From: Verpa conica | Lineage: Eukaryota > Ascomycota > Pezizomycetes > Pezizales > Morchellaceae | Direction: 5' to 3' | DNA: 64,000 bases | Assembly: GCA_033030425.1 (NCBI GenBank) | Contig: JAUFSD010000015.1 | Location: 1,302,001 to 1,366,000, forward strand | Shown here: piece by piece, positions 35,641 through 46,712 of the stretch | How positions within the stretch are numbered: the first letter of the stretch is position 1 | How the letters are laid out: each line of letters opens with the position of its first letter | Position numbers and translations under genes: made by a program | The notes under the pieces: model-generated | What the model was told of the DNA's origin: nothing | Seen by the model: the letters and a program-made list of their open reading frames with translations, nothing else | Database searches by the model: none

Positions 35641-36515
35641 CTCTAAACCAAGTCTAGCACATTTTCAGAACCATATATGCCATTTCGGGATCCTTCTAAA
35701 ACTTATATACGACGTCCCCAAATCACGCAACTATATTCCAGAGATACCAGCTTATGCATTAGGTGTAACGGGGGCACTCCCAGGGGAGTACTGCCGTACC
35801 AAATAAAACCAACAATCTCCCTTTCAGACGAGAAGCTTCAGCAGCGAGGCTTAGAACCGCTCGTCAACACGGAAGGTCGACAGTCCCTAGGCAAAACAGG
35901 AATAGGGATTTAATGGCTAGATAACTAAAGACTTTAAAAGGCTCTGCTTCCCAGGGAAAGACAAACGTCTTTAGCAAAGAGTATGAGGGTCTCTGAACAA
36001 CGGTTGTTCGTTGACTAGCAAGGATGATTGTCCCGGGGGAAGGACGGGTTTAAGCTATGATTTTCATTGCGAGCAAGCTGCCAAGAAGCGGGGGAACAAT
36101 TCCTCCGCGCTTGGAAATCAACTGAGTCTAGAGCGCCCCTAAGAACTAGCGGGGTCGATAGACTAGCGACTAAAAAGCGTTGGTTACTAAAAGCTCTGTA
36201 ACTATTGCTAAAATGGTCCGATTTCAAATCCGATTGCACCTATGGATTCGCAGCACTGTCCCCCATATACCCTCCGAGTTTGGTTTGGTTGGACGAATTT
36301 TCCTGACGGTTTTGGGGTTATTTTTGGGGTCCAAAACTTGTCTTTTTGTTAGGGAATCAGCAACTCAGGGGGGCCCCCTCTGCAAACGGCGGGTGGCACA
36401 GTGGGGCGCCTCGGGGGTGTTAGAAAACACAGAGTCCCCTAGGTAGGGTAACCCACTGGTGATTCCTGCCGTTGCTTAGATTCCTTTCCCACGTTCCTAG
36501 TCCAACCTGGGGACG

Positions 36516-36625
36516 TGGCGGAGAGGTAATCTTGATCCATAAGGACCTTAGGGCGAAGCACAAGGCATAGCCCCGTATGGTTCGATTCGTGACGCCGCCA
36601 GGTTAATTATTAATTTTGCTGGCGG
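36516..36625 (+). ncRNA. tRNA-like Pol III promoter / SINE candidate
   Basis: TGGCGGAGAGG (36516-36526) fits the tRNA A-box and GGTTCGATTCG (36579-36589) the B-box, ~60 bp apart. The acceptor and T-arms do not pair properly, so it is not a functional tRNA. A strong hairpin GCCGCCAG...CTGGCGGC follows (36594-36625). A tRNA-derived SINE head is the best guess. Confidence 0.35.
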
Positions 36626-37552
36626 CCCTAACTACTAAGCATAGCTTTGCTCTTGTTTCATGGCTCTCGGCCTCCCATAAGATTGGCCATCAGCGAAGCT
36701 GTTGTTATTCCTCTTAGAGGAACAGGAGCTTAACTCTGTTCATGGAGGCAACTGCTTCAGTCTCATTGCACTAGTATCTCCCGTAGCTATAAGCTACAGA
36801 CGCATTACTCTGGTCTCTGTCGCATACCGACGACGGTGAGCTTCGCTCCGTCCTAGGAGCTCGCCAGCTCGCTTAGGGATCGGGCTATCATAGTAATGAC
36901 TTTCCTTAGTATCTATTGACCGGGATAGGATAGCTAGTCCTAACCCTCAAGGGAGATCCTTAGGTGTCTCTATGGAGAGGTACTTGAGACTAGTCATGAC
37001 GATGGTTAGATCGTCACATTAGGATTGAGTAGAGTTTCGGAAATTTCAGTGGTTCTTAATATTATTTAATAGTATTTAAAAACTATTAGTCTTTTCCTGA
37101 TTTTATAGTCGGAAAATAAACGGAAATCAGGAGATAGAAAAAATTTCACAAAATTAATTATAAAGCAATTTGGAAATAAAATAAATACTGGAAAAAAATA
37201 AGCTCTAAAGCTTACATAAGCCACTCTCGGATATATTCGCTTAAATTACCCCTGAATTCTTTCAAACTTCCATCAACCGGAAACTAACAATCAACATGGA
37301 AACTTCAACCCAACCCAACTCGGAAACTCGCTTCAGTGAAAGTAGTAAGCAAGTAGCTGAACCTGGAGAAGTATTATATCTCGGAACTCGCTTTATTGAT
37401 GGTAGTAAGCAAGTAGCTGAACCCGGAAAAGTACCATATGAGAGCTATCCTACTCTTCCTAAAAGATATCACCGGAAACTTTTACGGCAACAAAGAAGTG
37501 AACGAAAAAGGGAAAAAAGGCGGGAAAATATACAAGATCGGAAACAAGCAGA

Positions 37553-39449
37553 CATCAGCAAACCTGCAATTGTGTCCTGACGCAATTGGTGTAGCAACTG
37601 TTGCATCACAGGAAGTCACCCGTGTCACAAGAATCTCCAGCACCCCAAGCGTCACCATACTACTGCCAGTACCAGGAGCGCCCCACAAGAGGCTCTAGGA
37701 ACCGTACTACTCAAAAAATTATGTTTCTTGTGAGAGAACCATTGTTCCCTCCTACCCGCAGATTACTAGTTTTTATTAACTACCATTCTCTTCAAAAAAA
37801 CAAGTGAGGTTTTGGAGGCGTATTCGGCTAACCCTGACCCTACTGGAATACTCTTAATCCTACTTGGATGCTCCTAACCCCTACTTCTATTCCTCCAGGG
37901 ACTTTGCCAAAATTCTCTAAGTCCCTGAATACTCCATACCACACTCACTTCATTGCACCACACCACGCCTACCGCCTACCTTCTCTCCCCTACCCCTCTC
38001 CCCTACCCCTCTACCCTATTTCTCTATTGCTATTTGAACAGTAAAAGCTAAATTATATGCAGGCTGTCTTGTTTTCTTTCACCCGTGTCATGACGCGTGC
38101 TACCGACGCGTCGTGCCAGCAGCAAGACCCTCGAGAACCCGCCAGGCGACAGCAGCAGGACCTCCTAAGCAGCAGCAGGAGGACCCTCTAAGCGACAGCA
38201 GCAGGAGGACCTCTAATCGACAGTAGCAGGGTCCTCGAGACCCTCCAGGCGACAGCAGCAAGACTTCCTAAGCAGCAGCAGCAAGACCCTCCAGGCGACA
38301 GCAGCAAGACCTCCTAAGCAGCAGCAACAAGACCCTCGAGACCCCCCCAAGCGACAGCAGCAGGACCTCCTAAGCAGCAGCAGGAGGATCCCCTAAGCGA
38401 CAGCAGCAAGACCCCCTAAGCGACAGCAGCAGGACTCTCGAGACCTCCTCCAGGCAACAGCAGCAAGACCTCCTAAGCAGCAGCAGGAGGACCCCCTAAG
38501 CGACAGCAGCAGGAGGACCCCCTAAGCGACAGCAGCAGGAGGATCTCCTAAGCGACAGCAGCAAGACCCCCTAAGCGACAGCAGCAAGACCTCCTAAGCA
38601 ACAGTAGCAGGGTCTTCGAGACCCTCCAGGCGACAGCAGCAAGACCTCCTAAGCAGCTGTAGCGGGACCCTTCAGGCGACAGCAGTAGGACCCTCCAGGC
38701 GACAGCAGCAGAACCTCCTAAGCAGCAGCAGCAGGACTCTCGAGACCCCTCCCAGGCGACAGCTACAAAACCCCCTAAGCAGCTGCAGCAGGACCCCCTA
38801 AGCAGCTGCAGCAGGACCCTCCAGGCAACAGCAACAGGACCCCTTAGGCGACAGCAGCAAGACCTCCTAAGTGACAGTAGCAGGGTCCTCAAGACCCCCC
38901 CCAGGCAACAGCAGCAAGACCTACTAAGCAGCAGCACCAGGACCCTCTAGGCGACAGCATTAAGACCCCCTAGGCGACAGCAGTAAGACCCCCTAAGCAA
39001 CAGTAGCAGGACTCTCGAGACCCCCCCAGGCGACAGCTACAAGACCCCCTAAGCAGCTGCAGGAGGACCTCCTAAGCAGCAGCAGCAGGATCCTCGAGAC
39101 CGTTAGTATGACAAGCAGGTGCTGAGGACAAGCGAATTAGGGATATTTTGTACATATTAGATAGCATATAATAAAATAATTGAGAACCATACAAGTACTT
39201 CTGTGATGTGACCGTGACAAGAGCGTGACAGTACCAAGCAGCACCAGAGAACCTCAGGAAGCCTACCAGAAAGCGTCAGAGGCATCAGGAGCCTTTGGTG
39301 TTGCGTCAGGAGCCTCTGACGCCTTCAGCAGAGCGTCAGGAGCCCCTGACGCTTCACAGTAGCATCATATTCAGCCAATTGCCGAATGTGGCATCCCTAG
39401 CGTCCTGTGCTACAGTTGCTCCTGACGCAATCTTGCAGGTTTGCTGATG
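37553..39449 (-). mobile_element. Non-autonomous TIR element N1, copy 1, with minisatellite
   Basis: 1897 bp, ends CATCAGCAAACCTGCAA and its reverse complement TTGCAGGTTTGCTGATG, flanked by GA on both sides. The interior (about 38100-39110) is a dense minisatellite of ~18-24-bp units containing CAGCAGCA(A/G)GACC and CCTAAGCGA. The terminal unique segments match copy 2 (46713-48338) in reverse complement. No transposase. The termini and 2-bp duplication resemble the CACTA/CMC group loosely; assignment uncertain. Confidence 0.8.
38100..39110. repeat. CAGCAG/CTGCTG-type minisatellite
   Basis: About 45 imperfect units CGACAGCAGCAAGACC-TCCTAAG, with occasional CTCGAGACCC links. Frames reading 'LLLLRRSCCCRLGG' arise from the repeat and are not proteins. 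Confidence 0.85.
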
Positions 39450-40799
39450 GATTGGAGAACCGTTATTAGTCCAATTGATCGGGATCCGGATGGTAATATA
39501 AACAACCTAAATCTTGTCGGAAATTGATCTAACTTGGTAAATATAGAAATATCAAACGGAAATACTTTCATTATGTACCGCCAACGAGATACGGAAACTG
39601 CAACAAAAATGTTCGGTAAAGAATGGTCCTATAGTGACAGTATATGGGAATCTCGGAACTTCAAACGTATTATCGGGGATGCATCGAAAACCATATTTGT
39701 GGTTGATACGGAAACTCGAGAAATTCGGCTTATCTATAAAATCACGCTATTTCGGGATATGAGTACGGAACAGCTTCGGAGATTTCAATTCAATATCGAT
39801 TATATCCGTCGGGATCAGATTTTTCACGCTAAAATCAATTGCAATCATGCACAAACCGGAGGAACCATGAAAGCAATCGGATATCGGGCCGGAATGGAAA
39901 CCGGGTTTGACTTTGGTACTTATGCAGTATACAAGCGGATTTCACCTGAACGGTTATCGGAACACTTTTCGGAGGCAATGCAGTTCCATCGGAATCTTGG
40001 GTTGAGTTTTCTAGAAATGGCACCCGCATTTTTCCGGGAACGTCAACAACAAGTTCGGGAGCTTCAGTTACCACTTCTCGGAGTTGATTACGGAAACGAT
40101 ACCGGAATATTCCTTCAAAAGGAGTATCTTTTCACTCCACAAGTTGCTTATACCTATGGTGGCTTTCGGAATAAATCGCATCGGGACAATGATATATCAC
40201 GGTATACATCCGGGATATGGGCTCCGGTACGGGAAAAAGATGGAAAAATCGTTACTATAGAAAAAGATGGGTTTAATTCTTATGGGCATTTCTTTTACTG
40301 TAGTGTTTATAAAACACTAATTGATTTCAGTACTTTTGATGGAATAACGGAAATAGTTTGGTGTGGTCCGGAAGACGATCACGGTACAACAACAGGAGGA
40401 TTCGGAACGGGATTCACTCGGTATGCTACAACATGTTAAGTTAATAAGCAGTTAAATGATAGGGTACAAAAGGCACTGAAAGTAGGAGTTGCTAGGGTCA
40501 AAGATAATGTAGTTAGGCTACAAATCTCGGAAATAGTTAGAAATTAGTTTAGAATTAGCAAAGTAACTAAAACTGTGTATGCAAGTAAACCGGAAATGGA
40601 AAGAGTTAATAAAAACGGAAAATATTGTATGGAACAATATCGGAAATCGGGATTAAAGTAAGGAGAAAGAAATTATATATATTAACTATTTGGATTAAAG
40701 CAATATGGAAAAAATATTACAAATATTGGAAATGGAAATATATATAAATTTTTAACTTACTTGGAATTGGAATTAGGAATAACGTTGTTTACTTCCATA

Positions 40800-41072
40800 G
40801 TGTAATATTGAAATGATTTGGAGCGGTTCTTGGGCCAATAGACCTGCTCCAGTCCGGGTTTGGGGCCTGATTTTTGCAGAGAAAATCGCTTCAATGAAAG
40901 AATTATCGGCGGAGCCCTATTGGGCCTATGGCAGTTAATTAGGTTAAATATTTACTAATAGAAAGTTTTTAAAGAGTAAACCCAGCCTGGCCGGGGAATT
41001 GAAGGGTTCGTGGCAGTTTCTTGACACAGTTTCCCAGTTAGTTTGGAGGACTGACTCCTTTATAACGAATAC
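40800..41072. mobile_element. MITE family M1, diverged copy
   Basis: Follows the M1 sequence throughout (GGAGCGGTTCTTGG, CAGTTAATTAGGTTAAAT, TTTTAAAGAGTAAACCCAGCC), but both TIRs are mutated. Confidence 0.7.
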
Positions 41073-41176
41073 TGGAATTGTTTTAATAGTACAATAACTG
41101 ACAGAGTCTGTTGGGGCAGCTGTAGTATTCATTTTGGGACATTTTGTAACAGTTTCTGAAATTATGATCCTTCTTA

Positions 41177-41450
41177 GTGTTTGTCATGGAGCAATTCAGG
41201 GCCGATTCTGGGCTAATAGACCCGCCCCGGCCCGGATTCGGGGCCTGATTTTCGGTAAAGGAATTGCCTCAATGCGGGGATAACTGGCGGGGCCCCGTTG
41301 GGGCCACTGCAGTTAATTAAGTTAAATTTCGGTTAATGTGAGATTTTTAAAGGGCAAACCCGACCCGGCCGAAGAATGAGGTGGTTCGAAGTGGTTTCTT
41401 GGTGCGGTTCCCTGGAGAGTTTGGGGGACCGAGTCCCCCGTGACGAACAC
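41177..41450. mobile_element. MITE family M1, full-length copy
   Basis: Starts GTGTTTGTCATGG and ends CCGTGACGAACAC, with TA on both sides; the internal sequence is shared with 35051-35320 in reverse complement. Confidence 0.8.
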
Positions 41451-41729
41451 TAATCCTGCTCCATCTTGGGTCCAGGAGCAAATTTTGACCGAAAAAACCC
41501 ATCTCGGCCGGGAATGGGTTGGGATGATTCTCCACTGGGGGGTCCTATTTCTGCGCTACTATGCATATACTACCATTCATACTCTATTTATATGCTTCCC
41601 ACAGTGTTTTAGAACTTAATTGCAGCCCTCAAACGCTATATATATCAATTTTGCTCTAACTGGTGCTCTAATATGCATAGTCCTCCTCATATTTTTTGCT
41701 CAAAATCTGGAACCATACCGCACTGTAGA

Positions 41730-41801
41730 GCTGTTTGGAGCGGTTTCTTGGCGCAGTTTCCCGGGGAGTTTGGAGGACCGAGTCCTCCATGATGAATGCT
41801 A
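41730..41801. mobile_element. MITE family M1, end fragment
   Basis: Only the terminal ~70 bp (GAGCGGTTTCTTGG...GACCGAGTCCTCC) is present, with a mutated terminus. Confidence 0.6.
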
Positions 41802-42749
41802 GGCTGTTCTTCTAGTAGAATCCTAGGGATAGTATATAGAAGGTCCTAGGAACAGCATATAAAGAGTTTCAAACACAGTCTAGTAAAGCTATAAAACTGT
41901 TGACGGACTGCTTAGAGTGTTCTTGAGCCTGGCTTGTTCCCATTCCTTTTTGACATGACTTTTGCAATTGAATTCATGGCTCAATATTTCGTATGTTTTA
42001 TATACAATATACACCTATATTCCTGCTTGCTGCCTGCTGTCCCATTTATGGCTTTCTTTGTATTGGAGACACTGTTTCTTGTCGGACAATGGCTGGGCAA
42101 AGAATGTTCATACCAAAACGAATATATTGTTCACTTCATATAGAAAGTGTTTCCTGGAGGGTTGCTGCTGCTAGAGAGATTGCTACTTATGGGTTCTGCT
42201 TCTTGAGTCCTAACAGATGTATCAAACATATTCGGCCTTTAGTTAAATAAATAATATTCGTACCTGAGCGCGTAAATTGTTCACTTTATATGAGGAATCT
42301 GCTTATTCTCCTACCAGAGGCTTGCTGCTGCTGCTGCTACTGTTCGCAGTGCTGTAATTTGACAGTGCTTATGTGGTTTAAGCTTTTGGGTGCAACAATA
42401 CCATTTATTTTTTCCCAAAGTATATCTACTAGACCTATAATATATTCTTTAGTACAATAATAGTAGATCTTCTTCATTCCGTTTTGGTTGTCTTTGAGCT
42501 ACCAAGCAAACAATATATTCAAGGATATACAAATGTATTTCTTCTATTTACTTACTATAAACAGTAGAGAGCTTTTAATACTACTATAATTAGTAATCAA
42601 GTAAACGGACAGATGACTAATAGGCAGAATTGCATGTAGAATCTATAAACGTTTGAATCAATTAACTGTTATGCTTCTAACTCTACTAACCTAATAGTTT
42701 TAACTTTCATTTCAAAACTCAAAGTATACCGTTCGATTCTCTTTTTTTT

Positions 42750-43690
42750 TCACAGAGTGATCGGGACGCCAGGGTGAGTCTTGGTGTGACTCATGCAAGG
42801 AGGAAGGAAGGGTAACCGGTGTCGAGGAGAAGGACAAAGGCATTGTACAAAGTGGGGATTTTGTGTATAAATAGGGAGCGTTGCTCCTTTCAAGGGGAAC
42901 AGCGTGGGGACAGCGTGACCACAGGATACAACTAACTCGATGGCAAGGTAACTATCCGTTACAAGCAAAATACCAAAGGTTTGTGAAGTAGGAAGTGGTT
43001 TCAGCGATCGCGAAGCGATGAAGTAGCAGAGAGGCAGCGAAAAGAGAGTTTTGTATTGAATCTAACTGAAGAAACGTTGCGTAAAGAAGAAAGAAAGAAA
43101 ACTATTACAGAGAGGGAGCAACGCTCCCTATTTATACCCAATTTCCCATTTGTACAATGCCTTTGTTTCCTTCCTCGATACCTGTTACCCTGCCTCCATC
43201 CTTGCATGAGTCACGATGAGACTCACCCTGGCGTCCCTGATCAATCCGTGAAAGCTCCCTCTCTGTAATAGTTTTTCTCTTTCTTTCTTTACGCAACGTT
43301 TCTTCCTAGGGAGCGTGTCTATATTTCAAGGGGGACAGCGTGAGGACAGCGTGGCCACAGGATACAACTAACTCGATGGCAAGGTAACTATCCGTTACAA
43401 GCAAAATACCAAAGGTTTGTGAGGTAAGAAGTGGTTTCAGCGATCGCGAAGCGATGGAACAGCAGAGAGGCAGCGAAGAAAGAGCTTGTATTGAATCTAA
43501 CTGAAGAAACGTTGCGTAAAGAAAGAAGAAAGAAAAACTATTACAGAGAGGGAGCAACGCTCCCTATTTATACAAAAATCCCTTCGTCGCATAATACCTT
43601 TGTTCCCCTCTCCAACGCTTGTTACCCTATCTTCCCCCTCGCCTGAGTCACAATGAGACTCATCCCTGTTCCCTCGATCACTCCGTGAAA
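42750..43690 (+). repeat. Dispersed repeat R1, two direct copies plus inverted fragment
   Basis: Copies at ~42886-43262 and ~43315-43690 share ~375 bp in order: TTTCAAGGGG, ACAGCGTG, CACAGGATACAACTAACTCG, CAGCGATCGCGAAGCGATG, GAAACGTTGCGTAAAG, GGAGCAACGCTCCCTATTTATA, GAGTCAC and CCGTGAAA. 42750-42885 is an inverted copy of the right part. 55978-56158 is an inverted copy of the left part. The TATTTATA within each copy and the compact size suggest LTR or promoter-bearing ends of a retroelement. Short open frames here arise from the repeat. Confidence 0.65.
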
Positions 43691-43789
43691 CTATACCACG
43701 ACCTTTTCCTCTTTCACGGGCGCAAACCTTCGGGCAAGTTCCTTTTGATACATCAGCAAAAGATTTTTACTCCTGGAACATACACCAGA

Positions 43790-43950
43790 GTCTCTGGGGT
43801 TCCCTGGGGTTCCCAGCGGCCCCATGGGCCGCCTGTAGGCCTTGGGAGTCCCAGGGACTCTCTGCAGTGGATCTGGGGGTCCCCGGGACAGTCTGCAGAG
43901 GATCGGAGCGTCCCTGGGACAAGGTTACCCGGCTGTTACCCGGCCCTAGC
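43790..43950. repeat. GC-rich tract of CCCTGGG/CCCAGGG words
   Basis: Successive GGTTCCCTGGGG, TCCCAGGGA, TCCCCGGGA and TCCCTGGGA words. The same style recurs at 44720-44945. Confidence 0.5.
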
Positions 43951-44050
43951 CTCGTCAAAAACCTCTAAGTCCCTGCTCCTCTCCATACATATCACGACTG
44001 CAGCAACACCTCCTCCAGCAAAGCAGCGAACCCTCCTCCAGCAGACCCCC

Positions 44051-44480
44051 CTCCATGTAGAGCAAGTAATCTACCCGTCATGGTACGAACACCCCTTGTC
44101 CGGTCCCGGTCTGGCTATGTCTGACGCGTCGATTAGGACTCCACGCGCAGCAGCAGGAGCAGCAGCAGGAGCAACCCTCTGGCAGGAGGCCAAGCAGACC
44201 CCTCCATATAGAGTGAACAACCTACCCATCATGGTACGTTCACCTTTTGTCTGACCGTGGTCCGACTATGTTTGACGCGTCGATTAGGACCCCACGCGCC
44301 GCCGCAGCAGCAGCAGCAGCAGCAGCAGGAGCAACAGCAGGAGCAACCCCCTGGCAGAGACCAAGCAGACTCCTCCATATAGAGCGAACAACCTACCCGT
44401 TACGGTACGTTTACTCCTTGTCTGGCCACAGTCCGACTATGTCTGACGCGTTAATTAGGACTCGAGAAGCAGGCCCCACG
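44051..44480 (+). repeat. Tandem repeat, three ~150-170-bp units
   Basis: Units begin CTCCATRTAGAG at 44051, 44202 and 44373 and share ACCTACCC, TATGTYTGACGCGT, GATTAGGA and an internal (CAG)n tract (longest at 44295-44330). Confidence 0.7.
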
Positions 44481-44586
44481 GGCAGCAGCAGCAGCAAGCA
44501 AGCAGGGGGGGCAGCAAGCAGGGGGGGGGGCAGGCGGGGGGGCAGCAAGCAAGCAGCAGGTTGGGCAGCAAGCAGGGGGGGGGGCG
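44480..44586 (+). repeat. G-run / AGCAAGCAGGGG simple repeat
   Basis: Alternating (GCA)n and runs of 6-11 G. Four or more G-runs in 100 bp can form G-quadruplexes. Followed at once by repeat R2. Confidence 0.65.
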
Positions 44587-44740
44587 TGTAGAGATTTATT
44601 GTATATAGACTATATAGGATACATTGACCAAATATACTCGATTGCAAAAGTCATGACGAAAAGAGACATGAAAGTGACAGAATCGAGAGTCCCCTAAGCA
44701 GTCTCTAAGCAGTCCTATGGCGTTCCCAAGCAGTCCTGAA
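44584..44740 (+). repeat. Dispersed repeat R2, copy 2
   Basis: Direct-orientation match to 35483-35640; see that entry. Confidence 0.55.
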
Positions 44741-44945
44741 GTGTCCCTGGGACTGTCCTGGTACGCTCCTGGGACCACATATGTGCCGTCCCCGGGACCC
44801 TCCTGGGACCCATATGCCCCGTCTCTGGGACACCCCCGGGACACGCACCTATGTCCCTGGGGCACCAGCATGTACCTCGGGATCGGGTGGAGTCTCGGGG
44901 GTCCCAGCGGTCCCCGGGAGTCCCTGGTAGTACCCGGGACACTAT
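44720..44945. repeat. Cluster of palindromic TCCCNGGGA words
   Basis: At least ten variants of CCC(C/T)GGGA within 225 bp, spaced ~12-25 bp. Function unknown. Confidence 0.5.
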
Positions 44946-45641
44946 TAGTCTTTTGCTGATGTAAGAGTCTCTCGACCTATATACTTTACTTCTTTCTGAA
45001 GCCTTGCGTACCTTCAGAAATGTCCTTCTCCGGTTCCTACGTCGACTATGTCGACCCCTTCGCCGACAAACTCCTAAGCAAATACAACGATAACTCGGTT
45101 AAAGCACTGATCTACGGACGAGCAACCTTGAAAAAGGGAACCTTCCTTCAGAATCACCCAGGCAGTAACTGGGAGTACTTTCAACAGAAGACCGCCGACA
45201 TCAAAGCGGAAATCCAGCGGAGGCAGACTGAGAAAGTCATGGCCGCCACTCCTGGATCCACCCCCTCGTTTACCCCGCTCACCCAAAGTGTCCTTCCCTT
45301 TGGCACTGCAGCCTCCTCCTCCTCCAGATCCGCCTCCCCCTCAAAACGACCTAGAGTCAACTCTACCGCTAGCGGTTGCCGTTTCTCCGCCCTGGCAGAG
45401 AGTTTTGAGGTGGAGACACCCCTTAAAAACCCCACCCCCCAAACCCAGGACACCGAAATGTCCCTGGACCAGCCAGATTTTCTGGCTCCGTACGATCCTA
45501 AAGTTTCCTACCTTCCCCCCTCCATCGAGTTCAGGAGCGGGACAGTCAACTATACTACCTGTGTGGCGGGGCGGTTGGGATGGTACGGTGGAGCCTAGGC
45601 AACTGAACGGTGGCAGCGACGAGGACGGCGACAATAGACGG

Positions 45642-45871
45642 TGTTATAACAAAAGATATTACAAGTGAAAAACCCTGTAATATTTCTTTACTAAACAATA
45701 TAAACAAGACGTTGCGTGCCTAAGAAAATCCTCGGGGCGAGGCCCCTCCTTATATGCTCCCCCCTTTTTTCCCTTCTTCCCTGCTTCCAAAATAACTTTA
45801 ACGCCAAAGAAAACTTTTCACTCTAAACTAAATTTCCCCCACTGTTTCTGTTGGATATGTCACATCCAACA
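45642..45871 (-). mobile_element. Solo LTR
   Basis: Read on the minus strand it starts TGTTGGATGTGACA, has a TATAAGGAGGGGC promoter-like site and ends TGTTATAACA: 230 bp with TG...CA ends. No internal retroelement region adjoins it. A clear 5-bp duplication is not seen (GACGG before, GAAAG after). Confidence 0.6.
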
Positions 45872-46712
45872 GAAAGGTATCTTTCCCATACAAATCGCAT
45901 ACAAAGTGTACAAAGAGCTCCTGGGGTCATACGATAACGTTACGTACATTCCGAGACTACCACGAGGGGCCGTCGGCCCGGAGAACCTTATTGCCAGAGA
46001 CACAAACCCCCATCAACCTCGCGTGCATGGATACGAGCCTTCCCGCGCCCATTATTCCCTTTCCGTTAAATCGCTCACAATGCGCGCATTCAATCGACTC
46101 GATCGCCTAGTGGGGGCGAGGTCGAAGGTGACTCTCTTGCTGGGGTGTGGTCCGGTTTTGGTCTTGTTTCGTGCGACGGTGGCGTTGGTATCCCCGGGGC
46201 TGCCCGCGACAACCTGGCTGATCCACAACGCCATCTCCCCCCTCCTCAAATCCATCGACACCTTGACAGACGAGGTGGTCTACCTCAAAGCGACCGTGGC
46301 TTGCTTACAGACCAACACCCGTCCACAACAACCCTCCCCACCGCTACCACAGCCACAACCACAACAGCCAAAGGCCCCAAAACCAGCGGCTCCCAAACCC
46401 CAGAAACAAACCAAGGCCAGCTATGCTGAGGCAGCAAGGAAGCCAGCCCAGCCAGCACCTAAGGTCCTCTCCCCTCCAGCCAAGAAGAAAAAGGTGGAAC
46501 CCCTCTTCAAACTCCAGTACACGAAGATCAACACAGAGTTTGTGATAGAACTCTCTGAACCAGCACCAGAAGGAGTCTCTGAAGACTCTATCCTAGCCAA
46601 AGTGAACACTACCCTTAAGGGAACGGGAGTTTCCTTCCTCATGGCTCGGTACACCAGTAAGTCAAACCTGGTCTTCTCCGGCGGCCCAAATCAACCAGGA
46701 GAGAATGCAGCA

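Larger units (their letters stand above)
34780..37295. other. Non-coding stretch with MITE and tRNA-like promoter
   Basis: No protein gene seen. Contains MITE M1 (35051-35320), a repeat shared with 44584-44740 (35483-35640), and a GC-richer stretch 35800-36970 with no ORF and several hairpins, including A- and B-box-like words (36516-36589). From 37020 on the CGGAAA word becomes frequent. Confidence 0.5.
37296..40439 (+). pseudogene. Tet-like 2OG-Fe(II) dioxygenase gene, split by a transposon
   Basis: Left part 37296-37552 has two copies of a 'SKQVAEPG(E/K)V' repeat and a strongly basic stretch. The right part is 39452-39492, an intron at 39493-39546 (GTAATA...TCTAAC...ATAG) and an exon 39547-40439. 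A TIR element with a GA duplication (37553-39449) separates the parts. Leaving out the element, one GA and the intron gives an uninterrupted 396-aa frame. Catalytic features of the Tet/JBP-like 2OG-Fe(II) family are visible: HxD in 'KSHRDND' (H311, D313), 'DFSTFDGITEIVW', distal H378 in 'EDDHGTT' and R391 near the C-terminus. Known relatives oxidise 5-methylcytosine or similar bases, and in fungi they are expanded and linked to transposons (known from the family, mainly KDZ elements in basidiomycetes). The element makes a full-length product unlikely here. Confidence 0.75.
40440..42749. other. Non-coding stretch with M1 MITEs
   Basis: No gene seen. It holds a diverged M1 copy (40800-41072), a full copy (41177-41450) and an end fragment (~41730-41801). 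The rest is AT-rich with only short frames. Confidence 0.6.

Noticed and set aside
36516..36600. Functional tRNA gene
   Set aside because: A- and B-box-like words are present, but acceptor and T stems do not pair and no anticodon arm is convincing.
38548..38937. 129-codon minus-strand Cys/Leu/Arg-rich frame
   Set aside because: A translation of the CAGCAG-type minisatellite of element N1; the same pattern appears at 47126-47323.
39525..39527. Premature TGA in the dioxygenase gene
   Set aside because: It lies inside a well-formed 54-nt intron (39493-39546, TCTAAC branch, ATAG acceptor).
43619..44591. Open frames of 211 and 114 codons
   Set aside because: They read through R1, GC tracts and (CAG)n tandem repeats; composition is repeat-driven.
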